Shown here piece by piece: positions 1 through 13,526 of a stretch of DNA of 64,000 nucleotides. Location of the stretch: contig VWZS01000496.1 in NCBI GenBank assembly GCA_013397075.1, positions 744,001-808,000 of the forward strand, written 5' to 3'. The stretch is from Rhabdornis inornatus. Its lineage: Eukaryota; Chordata; Aves; Passeriformes; Rhabdornithidae. The translations under genes were made by a program, and so were the position numbers. Positions within the stretch are counted from its first letter, which is position 1, and each line of letters opens with the position of its first letter. Under the pieces are notes generated by a model. The model was given only the letters and a program-made list of their open reading frames with translations. It searched no databases and was not told the DNA's origin.

Positions 1-719
1 ATCTAGTGGAGACAGAGGTCTTAGAGCCCAGATGTCACTGCATACAGAAAAGTGTGGTAAAAAATATAAGGGTAGTGTTAGAAAAAATAGTGAGGAATGT
101 TCTTCACTAAAGCTCTGTGGAAAGGTTCATGTACACAGTGAATCACTTATGTTGCACTCAGGTCCATAATCTTGACGGAGACAAGCAATTGTGCAATAAA
201 AATATTTTTAGATAGGAAGAAAAGAAGAAAGTGAGTCAAACTGCAAAACGCAATCCAAACATTTTGACAACCATTTCCTATCTCTGGCTTGGCACTCCTG
301 TATCAGTTATGCACCAGACTCTACCTCAGTATCAAGCCTTTTGATGGATTTGGGTCATTTGGCATAGATTAAATGGTTCTGTGGCCAGCACTCCCTGACA
401 TCAAAACTCACAAACAGCATTACTGCCACAATTTAAACGAAGTAGCCACTCTACCAGCAGAAGTGAAAATACTCTACCTAAGAAATAATTCTGTGGCTGG
501 GTTCACCCATGTGCACCCAACATACTTCTAAGTATGCCTTTTGCTGTATTTTACTGCTGGACACAAAGGAAAGCATTCAGGAAAGTTGCACTTTGGCTTC
601 ACCCTGTCTTTCTGTCTTTCTTCAATTTAGGGCTTGTCTTCAGCTCTTAAAAGTTATTTCACTGAGCACAGACTTATTCTGTGCCTTCTGCAAGCGAGAA
701 AACACACCCCAGCACTGAC
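1..719 (-). other. AFAP1: AFAP1 intron 2, 5' portion
   Basis: This is the beginning of the intron that follows the first AFAP1 coding exon. It starts on the minus strand with GTCAGT just below position 720 and runs off the left edge of the window. The sequence is AT-rich and I see no exon, repeat family or conserved frame in it. The open frame at 509-718 on the plus strand has no recognisable protein similarity and abuts the exon on the opposite strand, so I treat it as chance. Confidence 0.8.
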
Positions 720-848
720 CTTTTGATGACTGTATCCTCAGGAGAATGTTAGTTATTACTGCCTTCTTCTCCCTGACAGTGGAAGTTAGATATTCATGGT
801 CCAGAAGTTCAAGAAACAGGCGCAGCTCAACTATTAACTCTTCCATGG
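720..848 (-). CDS. AFAP1: AFAP1 first coding exon (start codon, residues 1-42)
   Basis: This exon encodes the N-terminus of actin filament associated protein 1 (AFAP-110). AFAP1 is an adaptor that cross-links actin filaments and activates Src; the full protein has two PH domains, a leucine zipper and a C-terminal actin-binding region. The ATG is at 846-844. The peptide starts [20 protein letters not shown] and ends ...LRIQSSK, followed by the first base of a glycine codon. From memory this matches vertebrate AFAP1 residue for residue, and it is clearly unlike the N-terminus of AFAP1L1. The coding part is 127 nt, so the exon ends in phase 1. The acceptor is a T-rich tract followed by GTCTTTCAG, with the exon starting CCATGG at 848. 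The donor is AAAG/GTCAGT at 720/719. The ATG has G at +4, and either candidate upstream exon places G at -3, giving a strong start context. The reading frame continues past the donor into the intron, but that part is not protein. All later exons lie left of the window. Confidence 0.95.
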
Positions 849-2333
849 CTGAAAGACAAAAAAAAGTAAATTACTTTTTCTGAAAGTCTCATTGGGAAAA
901 AAAGGTAAGAGTTAGTTCTCATTTATCCACATTCATAGGTATTTTCTAGCATTTCTTAAAAATGTATCGTCCTCCCTGATGAAAAGAGACTTTAACATTA
1001 TTAAACACTAAAAGAACCAGCAGAACAATCCATTAGTGAGCACTGCTAGCATTTATAACGTTTATTTCCAAATTGAAAGACTTATCTTTTCAGATGCCAC
1101 CTGATGAAGGCAGCACCAGAGAAGTTACGTGCAGGAATGGTGGCCCCTGGCTTTTCTACCATGGCCGCTCTGCTTCCCCTCCCATCAACAAACCGCAAAA
1201 TTTCTAACTGCAGAACAAATTTAAGGCTTGGTAACGCTTCTAGATACCACTGGTATTCTAATTAATCTTTCCTTCACTTTTTTTCTTCTGTTTGCTGTGG
1301 TAAGAGAGAGCAGGTTTGGGGGGGGGTTTTTTGGTTGTTTTTTTTGCAGTGATTTTTCTTTTTTGTGATCTCCAAAGACAAGTTCCCAGTCTCTCACATA
1401 TTTTCTTATCACTCCCCAGATCCATGTGATGCATTTCTCCCATTCTATGCATTTTATCCTATTCTATTATTCCAGATCTCGAAGCTTTCCATCTCACTCT
1501 AGAAGAAATTACATTCTTTCTTTCTATTCCCAGTGCTTAATTTTTTTATCAAAGAACTTCACAAGCAGAGTTCTACTTTTTTCCTTTCAAGTTATCTCCA
1601 AAGTCTTACATCATCCTAAGAACTGCAGTAGCTCAGACAATACATACAAACACCTTTGTTACAGCCTGATCATATGATATCTCTTCAGCAGGCTTACGAG
1701 GAAACTCATGGTACTGAACCACATTTTCATGCTTCAATTCTCTCATAATTCTGAGATTCTCTGGTCCCTTTGCTTAAGGGGATGTACTATTTATAGTTTT
1801 GTATCCTCATTCCAAAATGCTTCCACTTAGATTTTTCTCTACTTAATCCCATTTGTTTTTATAGTCTTTTCAAGGCCTAACTGGGCAACTGCTGCTAAGC
1901 CCCTTCAGACCTCTACAAGGTACATTCTTTGCTGCTTACTCCCTTACCAGCTCTTCCCTACTCCTAAAACCCTTCTGATACAATTTTTTACTCAAGTGTG
2001 CCTGGAATCCTTTCTTCCATTTTTGAGAATGTGTCTGGATGTTTACACAACCTTTGTTTGAGATGAATTTGCTTTATCCTACCTTTAACAACAGCACAGT
2101 CCGGGGAAGCCTGCAGATGCCAGCTACACTCCTGCAAGGGACTCTTGCCCTATTCTTGTCTCCAAGAAATGCAAATTTTCCCATGCATTTGGAGACTGTA
2201 CCTACGCTCTGACTGCTCTGGCAAAGCCAACAAACCACTAGCAAACACAGAAGATGTGCCAGTCAACAATACCAGGGCATGAAAACATCTCAGCAAAGAA
2301 ACTCCTGAAGAAGAACACTTGGGCAAGTATTTT
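849..2333. other. Intron block without genes
   Basis: This is unclassified AT-rich intron sequence next to the AFAP1 coding exon. The polypyrimidine tract and acceptor of intron 1 lie at its left end. A G9/T-rich low-complexity patch sits at 1315-1347. The frames at 1221-1452 on the minus strand and 1426-1677 on the plus strand are low-complexity and unrecognised. Confidence 0.6.
1315..1347. repeat. G-run plus T-rich low-complexity tract
   Basis: A run of nine G at 1318-1326 is followed by T-rich sequence up to TTTTTTTTGCAG. Only one long G-run is present, so an intramolecular quadruplex from this tract alone is unlikely. Confidence 0.8.
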
Positions 2334-2760
2334 CATAGAATCATTTAGGCTGTAAAAGACTTGTAAGATCATCAAGTCCAACCACAGCACCGTCAGTGCA
2401 CCACTAAACCATGTCCCTAAGCACCATACCCATGTGTTTATCAAGGACAGTGACTTCACCACTTTCCTGGGTGTCCTGTTCCAATGTTTGACCTTCTTTT
2501 CACGGAAGAAATTTTCCATAATATCCAATCTAAACGTCCCCTGCTGCAAACTGAGGGCATCTCCTCTCATCCTGTCACTTGCTACTTGGGGGAAAGCACT
2601 GACACCCACTTCCCTACAACCTCCTTTTAGGTGGTTATAAACAATGTCCATCCTGAGTCCCATTTTCTCCAGTCTAAACAGTCTCAGCTCCCTTAGATAC
2701 TGCTCCTTAAGATTCGTGCTCCAAACCCTTAACCCTTACTTTTCTCAAAGACACTATTCA
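2334..2760 (-). mobile_element. CR1 LINE 3' fragment (5'-truncated)
   Basis: Read on the plus strand, this begins with the reverse complement of the CR1 3' terminus (CATAGAATCATTTAGGC) and the block ending GATCATCAAGTCCAACC. Read on the minus strand, the translation shows the end of CR1 ORF2: a segment ending YNHLKGGCREVGVS, then SDRMRG, FRLDI and VKHWNR.PRKVV. These are the conserved C-terminal motifs of the CR1 reverse transcriptase. The frame stays open for much of the ORF2 tail, but the 5' part is missing, as is usual for CR1 copies. It lies in the same orientation as AFAP1 transcription. The 5' limit near 2760 is approximate because similarity fades gradually. Confidence 0.93.
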
Positions 2761-4251
2761 TTTGTACATATAACTCCATCCTGCCCAAGTTCTTCTTGGT
2801 GATGATATTCTTTTATTCAACTGAGCAGTAGCACTGCCATTCCATAAACTGTCCACATTTTCAGGAACTGTTTCCTAAAGATTTTCACAATATATTGGCA
2901 GAAAGAGGGTAATTAAAATGACAGGAAAACTGTCTGCATCACTTCACAATGTAGCTCATGAAAAACACCCTATGGCTACAATTGTAATTTTTTTTGCCAT
3001 CACATTTGTAGCTGTCTAAGCTCTCCAGAAGTCTGTCAGAAATCAAAACTATTTCACAACAACCCTTCCAGAGTTGTTCAAATTCTGAAGCAACAACATA
3101 TACACAATATACAGCTTTCTGAAGCACAAAGGCAGAGGTTCAGATTTGCAAAGTGGTAAGTGATCACGAAACTCTAGGAGAAATAAAAGGGCCATATAAC
3201 AAAAATAAAATACCAAATAACCAGCTCTTATTTTTTTTTTCTCAAATTATACAGTTTAGAGAGAAGATGTATATTCCATTCTGTGTACAGTGGTCTCCAG
3301 CTTTTAAGTATGCTTTGAATATAAAATGCAGTAATATTGTTCATTTTAGTTACAGAATATATGAATATTTTAATAGTTACTTGATAGGATATATGCTTTC
3401 AAAAGCTATAATTACCATACAATCTAGGCAATCATTGTACAACCTAATCAGTATGCAGTACAAGAAATGTATATTTTTCATGTGGTTCTACAGCCGTATT
3501 TATTGTTAGTAATTGCAATTACTGTTAGGAATTGCATACATTACTGCACTAATATTTCTTTGCAGTGCCATGTTTCCTGATTTCTTTAAGGAAAGGGACT
3601 GTAAACAGGCTGAAAGTGAGCTCTCCCTTCACCTCTTCACCAAAGAATACTGTAAGCCACAGTCACCTAATTTCTTTGCTGAGAACCTTCACTACTAGGA
3701 AGGGAAAAAAGGATGAAAGCATAAGATACCTTTGATATGCAAAGTATACACAACTGTGTTAAGTTATTAAAAATTACCAGATCCTTGTTCTCAGGATCTT
3801 ATAATCTAATATAAACAGATGGATTGCACAATGAGAAATGAAAAGAGCAAGAGGGAGTTACCAGGGAAGGAGACAGGGAAGCAAGAGGACAGGAGATAAG
3901 AAACCGCTGCCGGAGAGACTTCTAGGAGCTGGCACCAGCCCAAGTGTCTCCTGACTGTACCATACACGTGTGGCTTTTCTCTGTGTCTTTGGAGCAAATC
4001 TGCATTGCAGTAGTCCCTGGTGACCCCTTCCCACTGACCTGCAATGACCAGCCCACCAAAGGTATTGGAAGCAACTCAACTGCCCCAGCAGAGGACTGAA
4101 AAAACAAAGCTTTGGTTAAAACAGCCAAGAGGATGGGAAGATTAACCTGATACCAGCGAGGCAATACTTGAAAATATGCCAAAACAGCTCCTTAGCAACA
4201 CCTTCACATTCACTGCATGTGCCCTGGCCCTGCTGTCCAGCACTGTGGCTC

Positions 4252-4283
4252 AAGGGAATCACCAAGGAATCACCAAGGAATAC
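4252..4283. repeat. Short tandem repeat, unit AAGGAATCACC
   Basis: There are about 2.8 copies of an 11-base unit, AAGGAATCACC, with one extra G in the first copy and a truncated last copy. It is a minor local duplication with no evident function. Confidence 0.85.
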
Positions 4284-4860
4284 AGAGCATGGCAAGACTT
4301 TGCTCCTCCTGCCTCGGAAAGCTCTCAGGTGTGTGACACTGACTTTGAGCAAACAGCCATGAATGCTAATTCACAATTTTAGTGTGACAACAGAATGAAA
4401 TTATTAGCAGCTGTTAAAAAATGCTAAATGTGAACAGGTAGACATTGTTTCTACCACGACTAAATTAGGAATGTATCTTCTTTTGAGGGAGTTAATAGCA
4501 TCATAAACATCAAAGTGTGAAGGAAGAAAGTTCTGAATTTCACTTCATGTATGTATTGATGTGAAACATCCAAAAGGAAAGAAGGGAAACACTGCTCCCA
4601 GCTAGCCAGAAACACTCTTTCCACACACCTTAAAAGCATACTTTTCTCTATTAGTACTTTTGCTGCTTAAGGAAAGAGCAGAAATACTGCCATGGAGTGT
4701 ATTGAAATAAAGCACTGAAAACTCTTATTTCCAAGATGGCAACAAATAAACTTGCATGTTCATGGGAAGAAACAAGTTCCCCTGTTGTCAATCCTTGGAT
4801 GATTTTCTGGATTAAAAAATCTTATTTTCTCCTTCTTAGAAATGTGATGATGTGCTCACA

Positions 4861-4884
4861 AAAAAAAAAAAAAAAGAAAAAAAA
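4861..4884. repeat. Poly(A) tract
   Basis: This is an A-run with a single interrupting G. I saw no processed pseudogene body directly upstream of it on the plus strand, so I call it only a simple repeat. Confidence 0.9.
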
Positions 4885-7806
4885 GTGGAACTGAGTAACA
4901 GAAAATCTACATATTTTCAGTAAGCAATCATTATTTCTTAAACTCAAAAGGAGCGGGTGATGCAAGTCCCAAAGAAAAACATACTCCTCCAGTGAGAGAT
5001 TACCCTTGGAAATCTGACATCACCACAAAGAAAGAATAATAATCAGAAGAAGGCTCTCAAAAAGGGGCCAATTTATTTGACAGTTTTGGCTGCATTCTCG
5101 TTGCCAAAGGAATTACTGGTAAGTGGCAGGTGGTGAAAGGCAGGGTGGAGCCCAGGGATGATAATCACAACAGTAAGCTGATTTTAGCTTGACTGAGGAG
5201 CAAAATCACATTCCATGTTAAATGATGAGAAGTCCATTCTATGCTCAGTAGGAATTATAGGCCCCTAATGGGCTGCTGTAATTGCCATGCACAAATAAAA
5301 AAGCAATGATAAATCCAGAAGGGTTTCCAAGATCAGCTCTCAGGAGTTTGAAAGTTTTTCAAATGGCAGCACATAAAACTATATACACAAGCCAGCAACA
5401 GAATACACCAAGGTAAAAATAATCAGAGGAAGGCAACTACATCACACTGCAGATTTTGTTCCAAACCAGAACTAAAACCAAATGGGACTAAAAATGCATG
5501 ATGATGCAATTATTCCAAATCTATGTTTACGGGTACTAGCCTATAACCATTTTTTAAAAGAATATAGTTTTCACTTCCAGTTGATTAGAAAAAAATTGTA
5601 GGGGCGGTTCTATACCACACACATGATCTCCAGGTTGCTCAAACCAGAAGAAATGACAAGAATGAGATCATTAGAAAAATGATCAGATTGTTTTTGGTCA
5701 GTCCTAGCAATTACAGTATTTCTTAACCTTGCCATAGCACAAATGACCTGAAAGTGGTTTTTCAGTTGACTGACATACACTATTGAACTTCTAAAAAATG
5801 CAAGTCCAGGAAGGAGGAAAAGAAGAATGTTTATTACTTATTGTCTTGTCCATACAGCACAAACCTCCCACACAAAGTAACTTCACTTCCATGCTTGCAT
5901 GTCTGTTATAAATGTATCTATGAAAATATGTAAGTATAGAAATCTATCACAGAAATATGAATTTTAATTGAGCTTCAATTTTTTAGATGATCCTATTGAT
6001 CAGTTCCTTGAAAATTGCTGAATAAAATTTACTCTGCACTTACGTTTTCTGTTCTGTTTAGTTTGTCATTTGCAGAAGCTGAAGGCTAGAACAGAGACCC
6101 ACTAAAAGAAATCACCTAATCTGACTTTGTACACAATACAGGCCAGAGACTTTCACCTAGCTATGCCTCTGTTTGTCGAGAGATGTGTTTTTACATGAAG
6201 TACATCTTCCAGGAAAGCAAAAAATCTATGTCAGCATTTTGAGCCCTAGTTTCATGGGGGTGATCCCATCTGACTTCCCCAAACAAATTTGATTTGATTA
6301 ATGGGTAATATTGAGGCCAATCTTCAATCTAAATATAAAAACGTCTTGAAACATAGAGACCCTCACAATCTTTCAAAAAACCTCATTGACATTTGGGTAC
6401 ACAAGAAACACTGCAGAAACCAGACATATGTTCTCATTGAAAATAAAAAGCAGAATGTGAACTTCATGTTTATATCCCTTTCTCTCGCAACAGTGTCACT
6501 ATCCTTAGTTTTGGATGCTGTAATTTGAATATTTTATTAAAAAGCTCAAAACATACTACTGCTGAGGAAACCATGGCTGTTTTTCATACAGCTATAAATA
6601 CCAGGGACAGTACAATGAATGTACAATGAGCTACACGAAGACAAAAATCTTTATGAAGAAAAATACAAAATCACTTTGACTGACTTCCACTCAATCCTAC
6701 AACACAGTTACAAATACCCTGTATCCAGTGATTAATAAAAAAGCTCCTTTCATGATTATTTTATCATTATCCAGGAAAAGATTTTAACACAGAAGCACAC
6801 TACATCTGAAAGCAGGCAGTGAGAGCATATTTTGCAGTAGGAAATTTTTTTATTTTTTTTCAATATGCTACCAGAAACTAGTCGACATATTTGAAAATTG
6901 TACTGAAATCCCCTCCTCCAAGAAATGAAAAGTTGCTGCTTGAAGAACAGCCTGTGATGAGACAAGACTTGATGAGTTTTCTCTTGGTTGCACTCACCCT
7001 TCTCTGCTGCCCTAAGAACCATCATGTATGTACAAGGTGTGATGGATTCTACCTGATAAATATGCTAGATCCTGCTTCAGAAAGTGGTGATCAGCTTGGG
7101 GATACATGGCATTACAGTAAAGAATGGTACTGTGTTAAAAAGGGGTGAACCCTAAATAGTAAATTAAGCCCTAGAGATGAAGAACAAGTATGAAGCAAGT
7201 AAAACATATATAAGGATTTCCAATAGAGTGTTTTAGCATAAAAATAATTACACCTCTCTAAAAACTGGCAAAAAAAAATATTTTGTTTAAAATTCGGCAC
7301 TCCCTGGCTTGTAACAAAGGCTCTTTCCAGACAGCTTGGGGCAAGAGGCAAAACTCATCTTCTAAAAACTCCTCCTGTCTCATGCATATTTATGATCAAC
7401 CCCAATGAATGTCAAGGGATCATTTCAGCCACAACCCACATTTATTCCTCTTTCTCCTACTTCTCTCTGCTTCAGTTCTCAAGGAATTGGCTTTTTAAAA
7501 ACCATCTTTCCAGCAAAGCTACTAGAGAATCAACAGCCACTGCTACAATAGCTGGGTGACAAAAAGAGGTGGGAAGGCATTAAGGAATGTTTGGACAAGA
7601 AAGAAGCTGCCAAAAATCCTGCCCCATCAGTGAATCCCACAGCCATGCCAAAAATCCTACAGCCATGCAATGAGTGACAGCAACGCTGGGGTGTAATCCA
7701 TTAGCATAGGGTGGATGGATAAAGCATTTATTCTTTAAAGTGTTTAAGCAATGCCACAGACTTTGGAGAGGAACATCTGCTTTTAAGGAAGTTCACAGAC
7801 TCACAG

Positions 7807-7915
7807 GAAAAAAAAAACTAAAAAAAACCACAGAAGGAGAAATGAACAAAGGAGAAATAAAAAAAGAGAGAAAATAAATAAACAAAAGAAGAACCAAAAA
7901 TGAAGAAAAGTATTA
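7807..7915. repeat. Purine-rich (A/G) low-complexity tract
   Basis: About 110 bases are almost entirely A with scattered G on the plus strand, including GAGAGAAAATAAATAAAC and several A7-A11 runs. AFAP1 is transcribed from the other strand, so its RNA would be pyrimidine-rich here. Confidence 0.8.
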
Positions 7916-10839
7916 GTGTAAAAGGCATTTATTTTTATTTAAGCACCAATTATCTACATAGAACTCAATATACTAGCCAGAAAGAAAAAAAAAAGCTGAT
8001 AACTAACTAAATAAACTTGCAGTGGACTTTATAAAGTTGTTCAAGACTTTATCTAAAAGTATCTTTTCCATATGAGGTTTCTTTTGTTCCCAAAATAAAT
8101 GTAACATACTTTGTAAAGCACATGAACATGGATTTTACCCTCACTGGATGCCCAGCAGGCTGAGAAAGTCTCACCCTCCTGCCTCTGTGCTCTCTGTGGG
8201 CACTCAGGTTGAGTTTTCTTTTTGGACTCCCATTGCCCTTCTGCAGGACACTGAAATTTCTTGTATTTAACCATCTCCAAAAGTATCAGCTGACATCGTC
8301 CCATCAGGACAAGACATTCCAGGTCCTGTCTGCTGGCTCCTGCATTATCTCACCTCCTCCCTCTCTCCAAACCACAAAAGATAAGCAGCCACTACAGAAT
8401 TAATGAACAGGCTCTGATTCCACAAAAGAAAAGCAGTTCCCTCTGATGATGAAGACAGAAAATCTGTGGTAGGAGGTGAAAGTCTGCGCCTGTCTCCAAA
8501 TCCCAGGGGAAATGGGGCTCAGATAAGGCACACAGAAACAAGTGACCTGTGGCAGTAAAAACAAAGCAAAGCACTGCAGCTCCCCTTGGGAGTTCTTCAC
8601 TTGGGTCCTCACAGAACACAGATCCCTTCTTAGGGTAGAATTTCTTTCAAAGTTATGAATAATTACATACCCAGAAGAAATGTGAGACAGAAAATTAAGG
8701 AAGTTAATGGAATGGAGAAACAGAATAGTAAAACAAAGACGAAGACATACAAATATGGCAATGGCAGGAACTGCACATTATAATTTGGTATTTCTGTATT
8801 GAGCAATACAATTTTATTATCCACGTCAAACAGCAAAGTTAAAAATTGTTCAAGTCTGGAGTCTGATCATGTCATCCATATGAGCAGTACAACTGAAGAA
8901 CAGTTTTCATTTGTGAATCTGGAGCTCCAGACTTCCAGTGTGCAGCTAAATTAGAGCCAAAAATGAGATAATACTGCATTTTATAAGAATAGATCCAGAA
9001 GTTCTCACATTTGGACGTGAAGATGGAAAAGAACCCCTTTTTTTTCTGTCCTACAACACTTTTTTCTATGACAGCTCTCACTGCTGGGTTCATTATACAA
9101 TGAGTAACTTCTGCCATACGTTGATTACTGTCTGATGCTTTCCTCAAGGAGAGAAGCATATTCTGCTTTTTCTGTCAGGCTTTTGAAAATTTCTATTAAT
9201 AGATGTACACTGTGATACAGATGACACACATGAGCCATAAACGCATGAAATATATTCTCTATTGAAAACAGCAATATATGCCTTTCAACAGTGGATTCAA
9301 CTAACTGTGATAAAGTAGGAAAGCTGTAATTCTGAATTGGGGAATTTCAATCCCCTCTACCCCTCAGGTTAATTCCCTGAAATAGACCAATGTCTCTCTG
9401 ATTTTTCCTCCTTCTGGTTCTCCCTCACGATTACTATGAAGACAAGAAAATTAAATAAATTTCTAATTTATTTTCAGTTTCTGGGAGAAAAAAAAAAAAG
9501 GCAAATTATTCCTTTCAGTTCCTTCACTCAGCACACCTCTGCAGCATGCCAAACAAGACGGACCAAGGTTCCTCTTGTAACCCTCCCATGCCAAGCACAG
9601 AGTGCTGGAAGCCTGGATGTGATCCAGGTGCCCCTGGGCTTGGACAGGGGCTGCTACAAAGGAGGACAACAGCAACACCCTGACCACAGGGAAGAGATCC
9701 AGAGTGGGATCCACACTTCTAATGCAGCTCCACAGAGCTCCAAGGCCGCTTCTTTGCCTCCATCTGTTAGTCAGTGATCAAAGGTTACACGTTCCCTCCA
9801 AAAGAAGATAAAGTCAGAAAGTACATTTCAGAGAACTACGAAAACCTAGTTCCCTGAAACTAAGTTATATTTTCTTACAATAGGAGAATCAGAATTCAAG
9901 CAAGAGCAGTTTTATATATTTGTTAGAAGAGGTGCTAAAGAATATCCTAATAAGAAGTTAGTCTGATAAGTCAACTGAAGTTTTGCCATGAGCTACAGAC
10001 TGTACTGGAATTCAAAATGCTATTTTGTCACAAAATCTCATTTTCCCACCTTTAAAAATGTACAGAAACATCATAATTTAAATATTCTATCATGGAATGC
10101 TGGAAGTGACTGTGAGAATTTTAAGGAATGGCAGCAATACACACAAGAGCTCATTGCCCTGGCAGGACATGGGCAATAACTGTGATGGGACCTGAAACTG
10201 AGCATGCTGAAGAGAGGAGCACAAACACTCTGGCACAATTTTCGTTATTGGATTTAGACCCCACAAATCTCATGTAAGAAGCTGTCACCATGTCACCAAC
10301 ATACCATCTGAAACACACTACTTGGAAAGCCGAATTATTTTCAATATCCATAGTACTGATAGATGGTGATTTTCATCTGCAGTACTGATCAGCCAGAAAA
10401 CAAGGCATATTCAGAAGACAAAAAAAAAAAATAAATTTTTAAAAATTCTCCTTGCACCAAAAAAAAGAAGGAAAAAAACAACAGCCCTTACAAAAAACTT
10501 TGGGTCTTTATCTGGTGTGCTTCGTGCAGTTTCACTAAAGCCCAACTAATTTACTGCAACCCTGGACATGCAGCAAGTACTTGGGATTTACACAGATTTC
10601 ATTTTAATTATGGCTGTGCTCTGAATTTATCATGAAACCAGAAAACATATGTTTAAGAAACAGTCAACACCTTTCTCTCAGGCTGCTCCAGCCACCTCTC
10701 CTCCTCTATCCAATCAGCATTGCACCTCTTTGGAACAAAGACTGTGCTAGACAGACTTACCTACAACATCCCAGGGAAAATTTACCTCCATGGCTTGCAT
10801 CATTTTCTGTTTTCTGGACATTATCTGTTTTTTTTTTTA

Positions 10840-10960
10840 TATCTGGTCACGCTGCCCCATATGTTTGGAACAGCCTTCCTTTTCCCTGCCAAGAATCCTC
10901 CCTCTCTCCCATGAAATCCCTCTTTCTTTCAGCATTCCCTTCTGCAATAATCCTCACATT
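10840..10960 (+). mobile_element. Possible ancient L2/L3-like LINE 3' relic
   Basis: The block containing TTTGGAACAGCCTTCC, then CCTGCCAAGAATCCTCC and a C/T-rich run, resembles the end of ORF2 and the 3' tail of old CR1-clade LINEs (L2 or L3), where a TGGAAC.CCCTCCC pattern recurs. The similarity is weak and judged by eye. It could equally be ordinary pyrimidine-rich intron. Confidence 0.25.
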
Positions 10961-12438
10961 CCTCCTTGACCAACAGTTGCACCGTGTCTCGTCATGCAGC
11001 TGGTTTTTTTATCTACCTTTGGGTCAGACCCTGCAAATGTTTTCCCATGGTAAAAAAATCCTCCCAATCCTTCTGATCAGTTTCACTAACCAAAGCAGCA
11101 GGATGAGTTCAGAGAGAGAAAAAAAAATGTGTTTTAGTTATTAACATCTAAAAAGCACTAACTTCATTCCTATGCAAAAGGAGCAAAGCAGACAAACAGT
11201 CAGAGGTCTGTTCCTCCTGCCAGCAATGGGAGAATGCAGCTCTGAGGATGGGAGACCAGGGCAGCTGCCAGAACATATCCTGGCACCAGTGTGGGCACTG
11301 CCTGGCCAGCTGTGCCAGCTCCATCCTCCCCCTCACACCTGGCCCTTTCCAACAGAGGTGGTATTTATAAAAAATGTAATTATTATTTCATATTCAAAGA
11401 ATATTTCTAAGCTCTGAGGACATATGTCCAAAATGTTACCGTTACCAGTGGCTCTCACTCACTCCAAGTCTGGCTGCACTTCTTCAGGTCAAGGAGATAA
11501 TTTATTGTTTGTAAAAAGTGCTGCCACAGGACACCAAACAGCACAAGTAACACCAGCTCCTCACTGTTACAGCATCTAAAAACTTCCTATCAGGCCACAG
11601 GAGAGAAGAAGAAAAGCACCTTACCTGCATCCTCAGCATATTCTCTCCATGACTGCCCATTTGTGCCAGCCTATGGATACCATAAAGATAAAAATGGACC
11701 ATTGGGCTCAGAACAAAACCCTATATTCAAACTACACAGCAAGCACAAATTACCTCTGAGCACACTTCAGCAGTATCACTTGGGCAGGGAAGCTGCATTT
11801 TATGACTAAGAGGTTCACTGCATGCCCACTTGTCCTCACCAAACTTCTGTCACAGCTGAGGGAATGCCCTGATCAACATGAGCTTCACCACGGGTTGGGT
11901 GTGCCATCAATCCAATGCCTTGTTTGTCTGGATGAGATCCTAGATGGTTTGTTTAACCACATTTGCCAGAAGGTGTTCCCCAGTTCTTCCCGTGTTCCTG
12001 AGTAACAAAGAAGATGCACTGCCAAATGTGCTCCCACTGAGATCTCAAAGGCAAAACCCCAACACCCTCCCTCAAGGAAAAAAAAGCAACACAGCAACGA
12101 TTAGAGTTTATAGCAAGTTTGCACATTTTCCTGAGTTGATGTGTTTTGTTTTTCAAGACTCATAACCTAACTAGGAAACCACAGACTGATGCAACTGTTG
12201 GTCTCAGTTATTACCAAAATGTGCTGACTCTCTATAAAAGCTAACCCATTGCATCATAGCACAAACCAGAGGTGTCAGGCCCATGTCTGGCAGCTGAGCC
12301 CAGTGGGAATCCCTCCCAGCCAGGCTGGGACTGACCAGCTGGGGTGGCCAGGCAGCGACTGGACCCTGCCCAGCACCCGCTGCACGAAGATAAAAGCTAT
12401 CCACGGCAAGCATTTGCATCCTTGCCTCATCTCACCAT

Positions 12439-12453
12439 CTGCTGCTGCTGCTG
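12439..12453. repeat. (CTG)5 microsatellite
   Basis: Five perfect CTG units lie inside a locally GC-rich stretch of the intron. This is far below lengths associated with repeat instability. Confidence 0.9.
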
Positions 12454-13479
12454 CTCACTTGAAAATTAATACAGTGGCTGCTTGAACCAGAAGCTAATGC
12501 TGCATCTGTCCTCATTAGACCATTATTAGACTACTCATGCAACCCTCTTTGCAACTCAAACGGGGTGACAGTGGCCTCTAATCTGACAGCATCTGTCCTC
12601 CATCAAGAGACACCAAATTGTAGACTCTGAAAGAAACTGGACTGAATCTTCCTCCTATTCTGTGCTCCCTTCTTCTTCCCCCATACACTTTCATCAGAGT
12701 TAAAAAATAAATTAATAAAGTGTATATCTCTTTCAAAGAACGTAAGAAGGTCTTTCCCAAGCAAAAGTACAGAAAACTCAGGACTGGTCCTGCTTGTATA
12801 AATTACACCTCCCAGTCCAATTTCTAGGGGCTGTTCATGGCTGTTAAGTAAACAATGAAATTGCATTTATCATCTTGATCTTTTATTCCTAACACTTTCC
12901 TATTTGCATCTGATTTGCACTGCATGAAGAAAAGCAAAATGTGAGAAGAATCAAGCATATATATTGAGGTTAAAATTCTCATACAAATCTTAGTTCTGTG
13001 GCCTTTAATCCAGAGAAAGTCTCAGAGAGATATTCCCTATACATAAATTGCAGCATACTGATTTTAGAGAAGGACTAATTTCACAGGCTTCAGAGGCAAT
13101 AATCTGAGATAGAAATCTGTTCTCTTCTTTTCCATGGAAGACACACTAGAAACATCTTACAGGAACATCATAAAATTGAGCATTTTTAAAAGCCTCCCAG
13201 TGAAATGCATTTTACCCTACATGTATTTTTCATCATTCAATTTAGAAATTATTTACAATACGAAAGTGAGCAGCCAAATCCACTCTAACAGGTTTTAAGG
13301 GAATTCTAGAAAAATGTATCTATCTACAAAAAACCAAAGCCCAAACCACTTTCCTCCTGTTCAAAGCACTTTGAAAATGACGTGAAGAAACTGCTAAGAT
13401 GAATGTTTGCAAGCATTTTTTTCTTAAGTTACAGCTTGAGAACCATGGCTATAGCTAATAAACTTCTAAAACTAAAATG

Positions 13480-13526
13480 AAAAAAAACTAAAAACCCAAA
13501 AAAAACCCAAAAATCCAAACCCAAAC
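13480..13526. repeat. A/C-rich low-complexity tract
   Basis: The motif AAAACCCAAA and close variants recur on the plus strand. This is similar in character to the larger A/C-rich blocks at 33127 and 45138. Confidence 0.8.

Noticed and set aside
509..718. Plus-strand frame overlapping the AFAP1 exon boundary
   Set aside because: It lies antisense to intron 2 and has no similarity or splice context.
2238..2663. 141-codon minus-strand frame as a host gene
   Set aside because: Its N-terminal part is the C-terminal end of CR1 ORF2 and the rest is CR1 3' sequence, so it is a repeat and not a gene.
4861..4884. Poly(A) as the tail of a processed pseudogene
   Set aside because: No coding-like or UTR-like body was recognised upstream, and no flanking repeats were seen.
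10632..11144. 170-codon plus-strand frame
   Set aside because: The translation is Ser/Leu/Phe/Pro-rich from pyrimidine-rich DNA, has no recognised domain and overlaps a possible old LINE tail.
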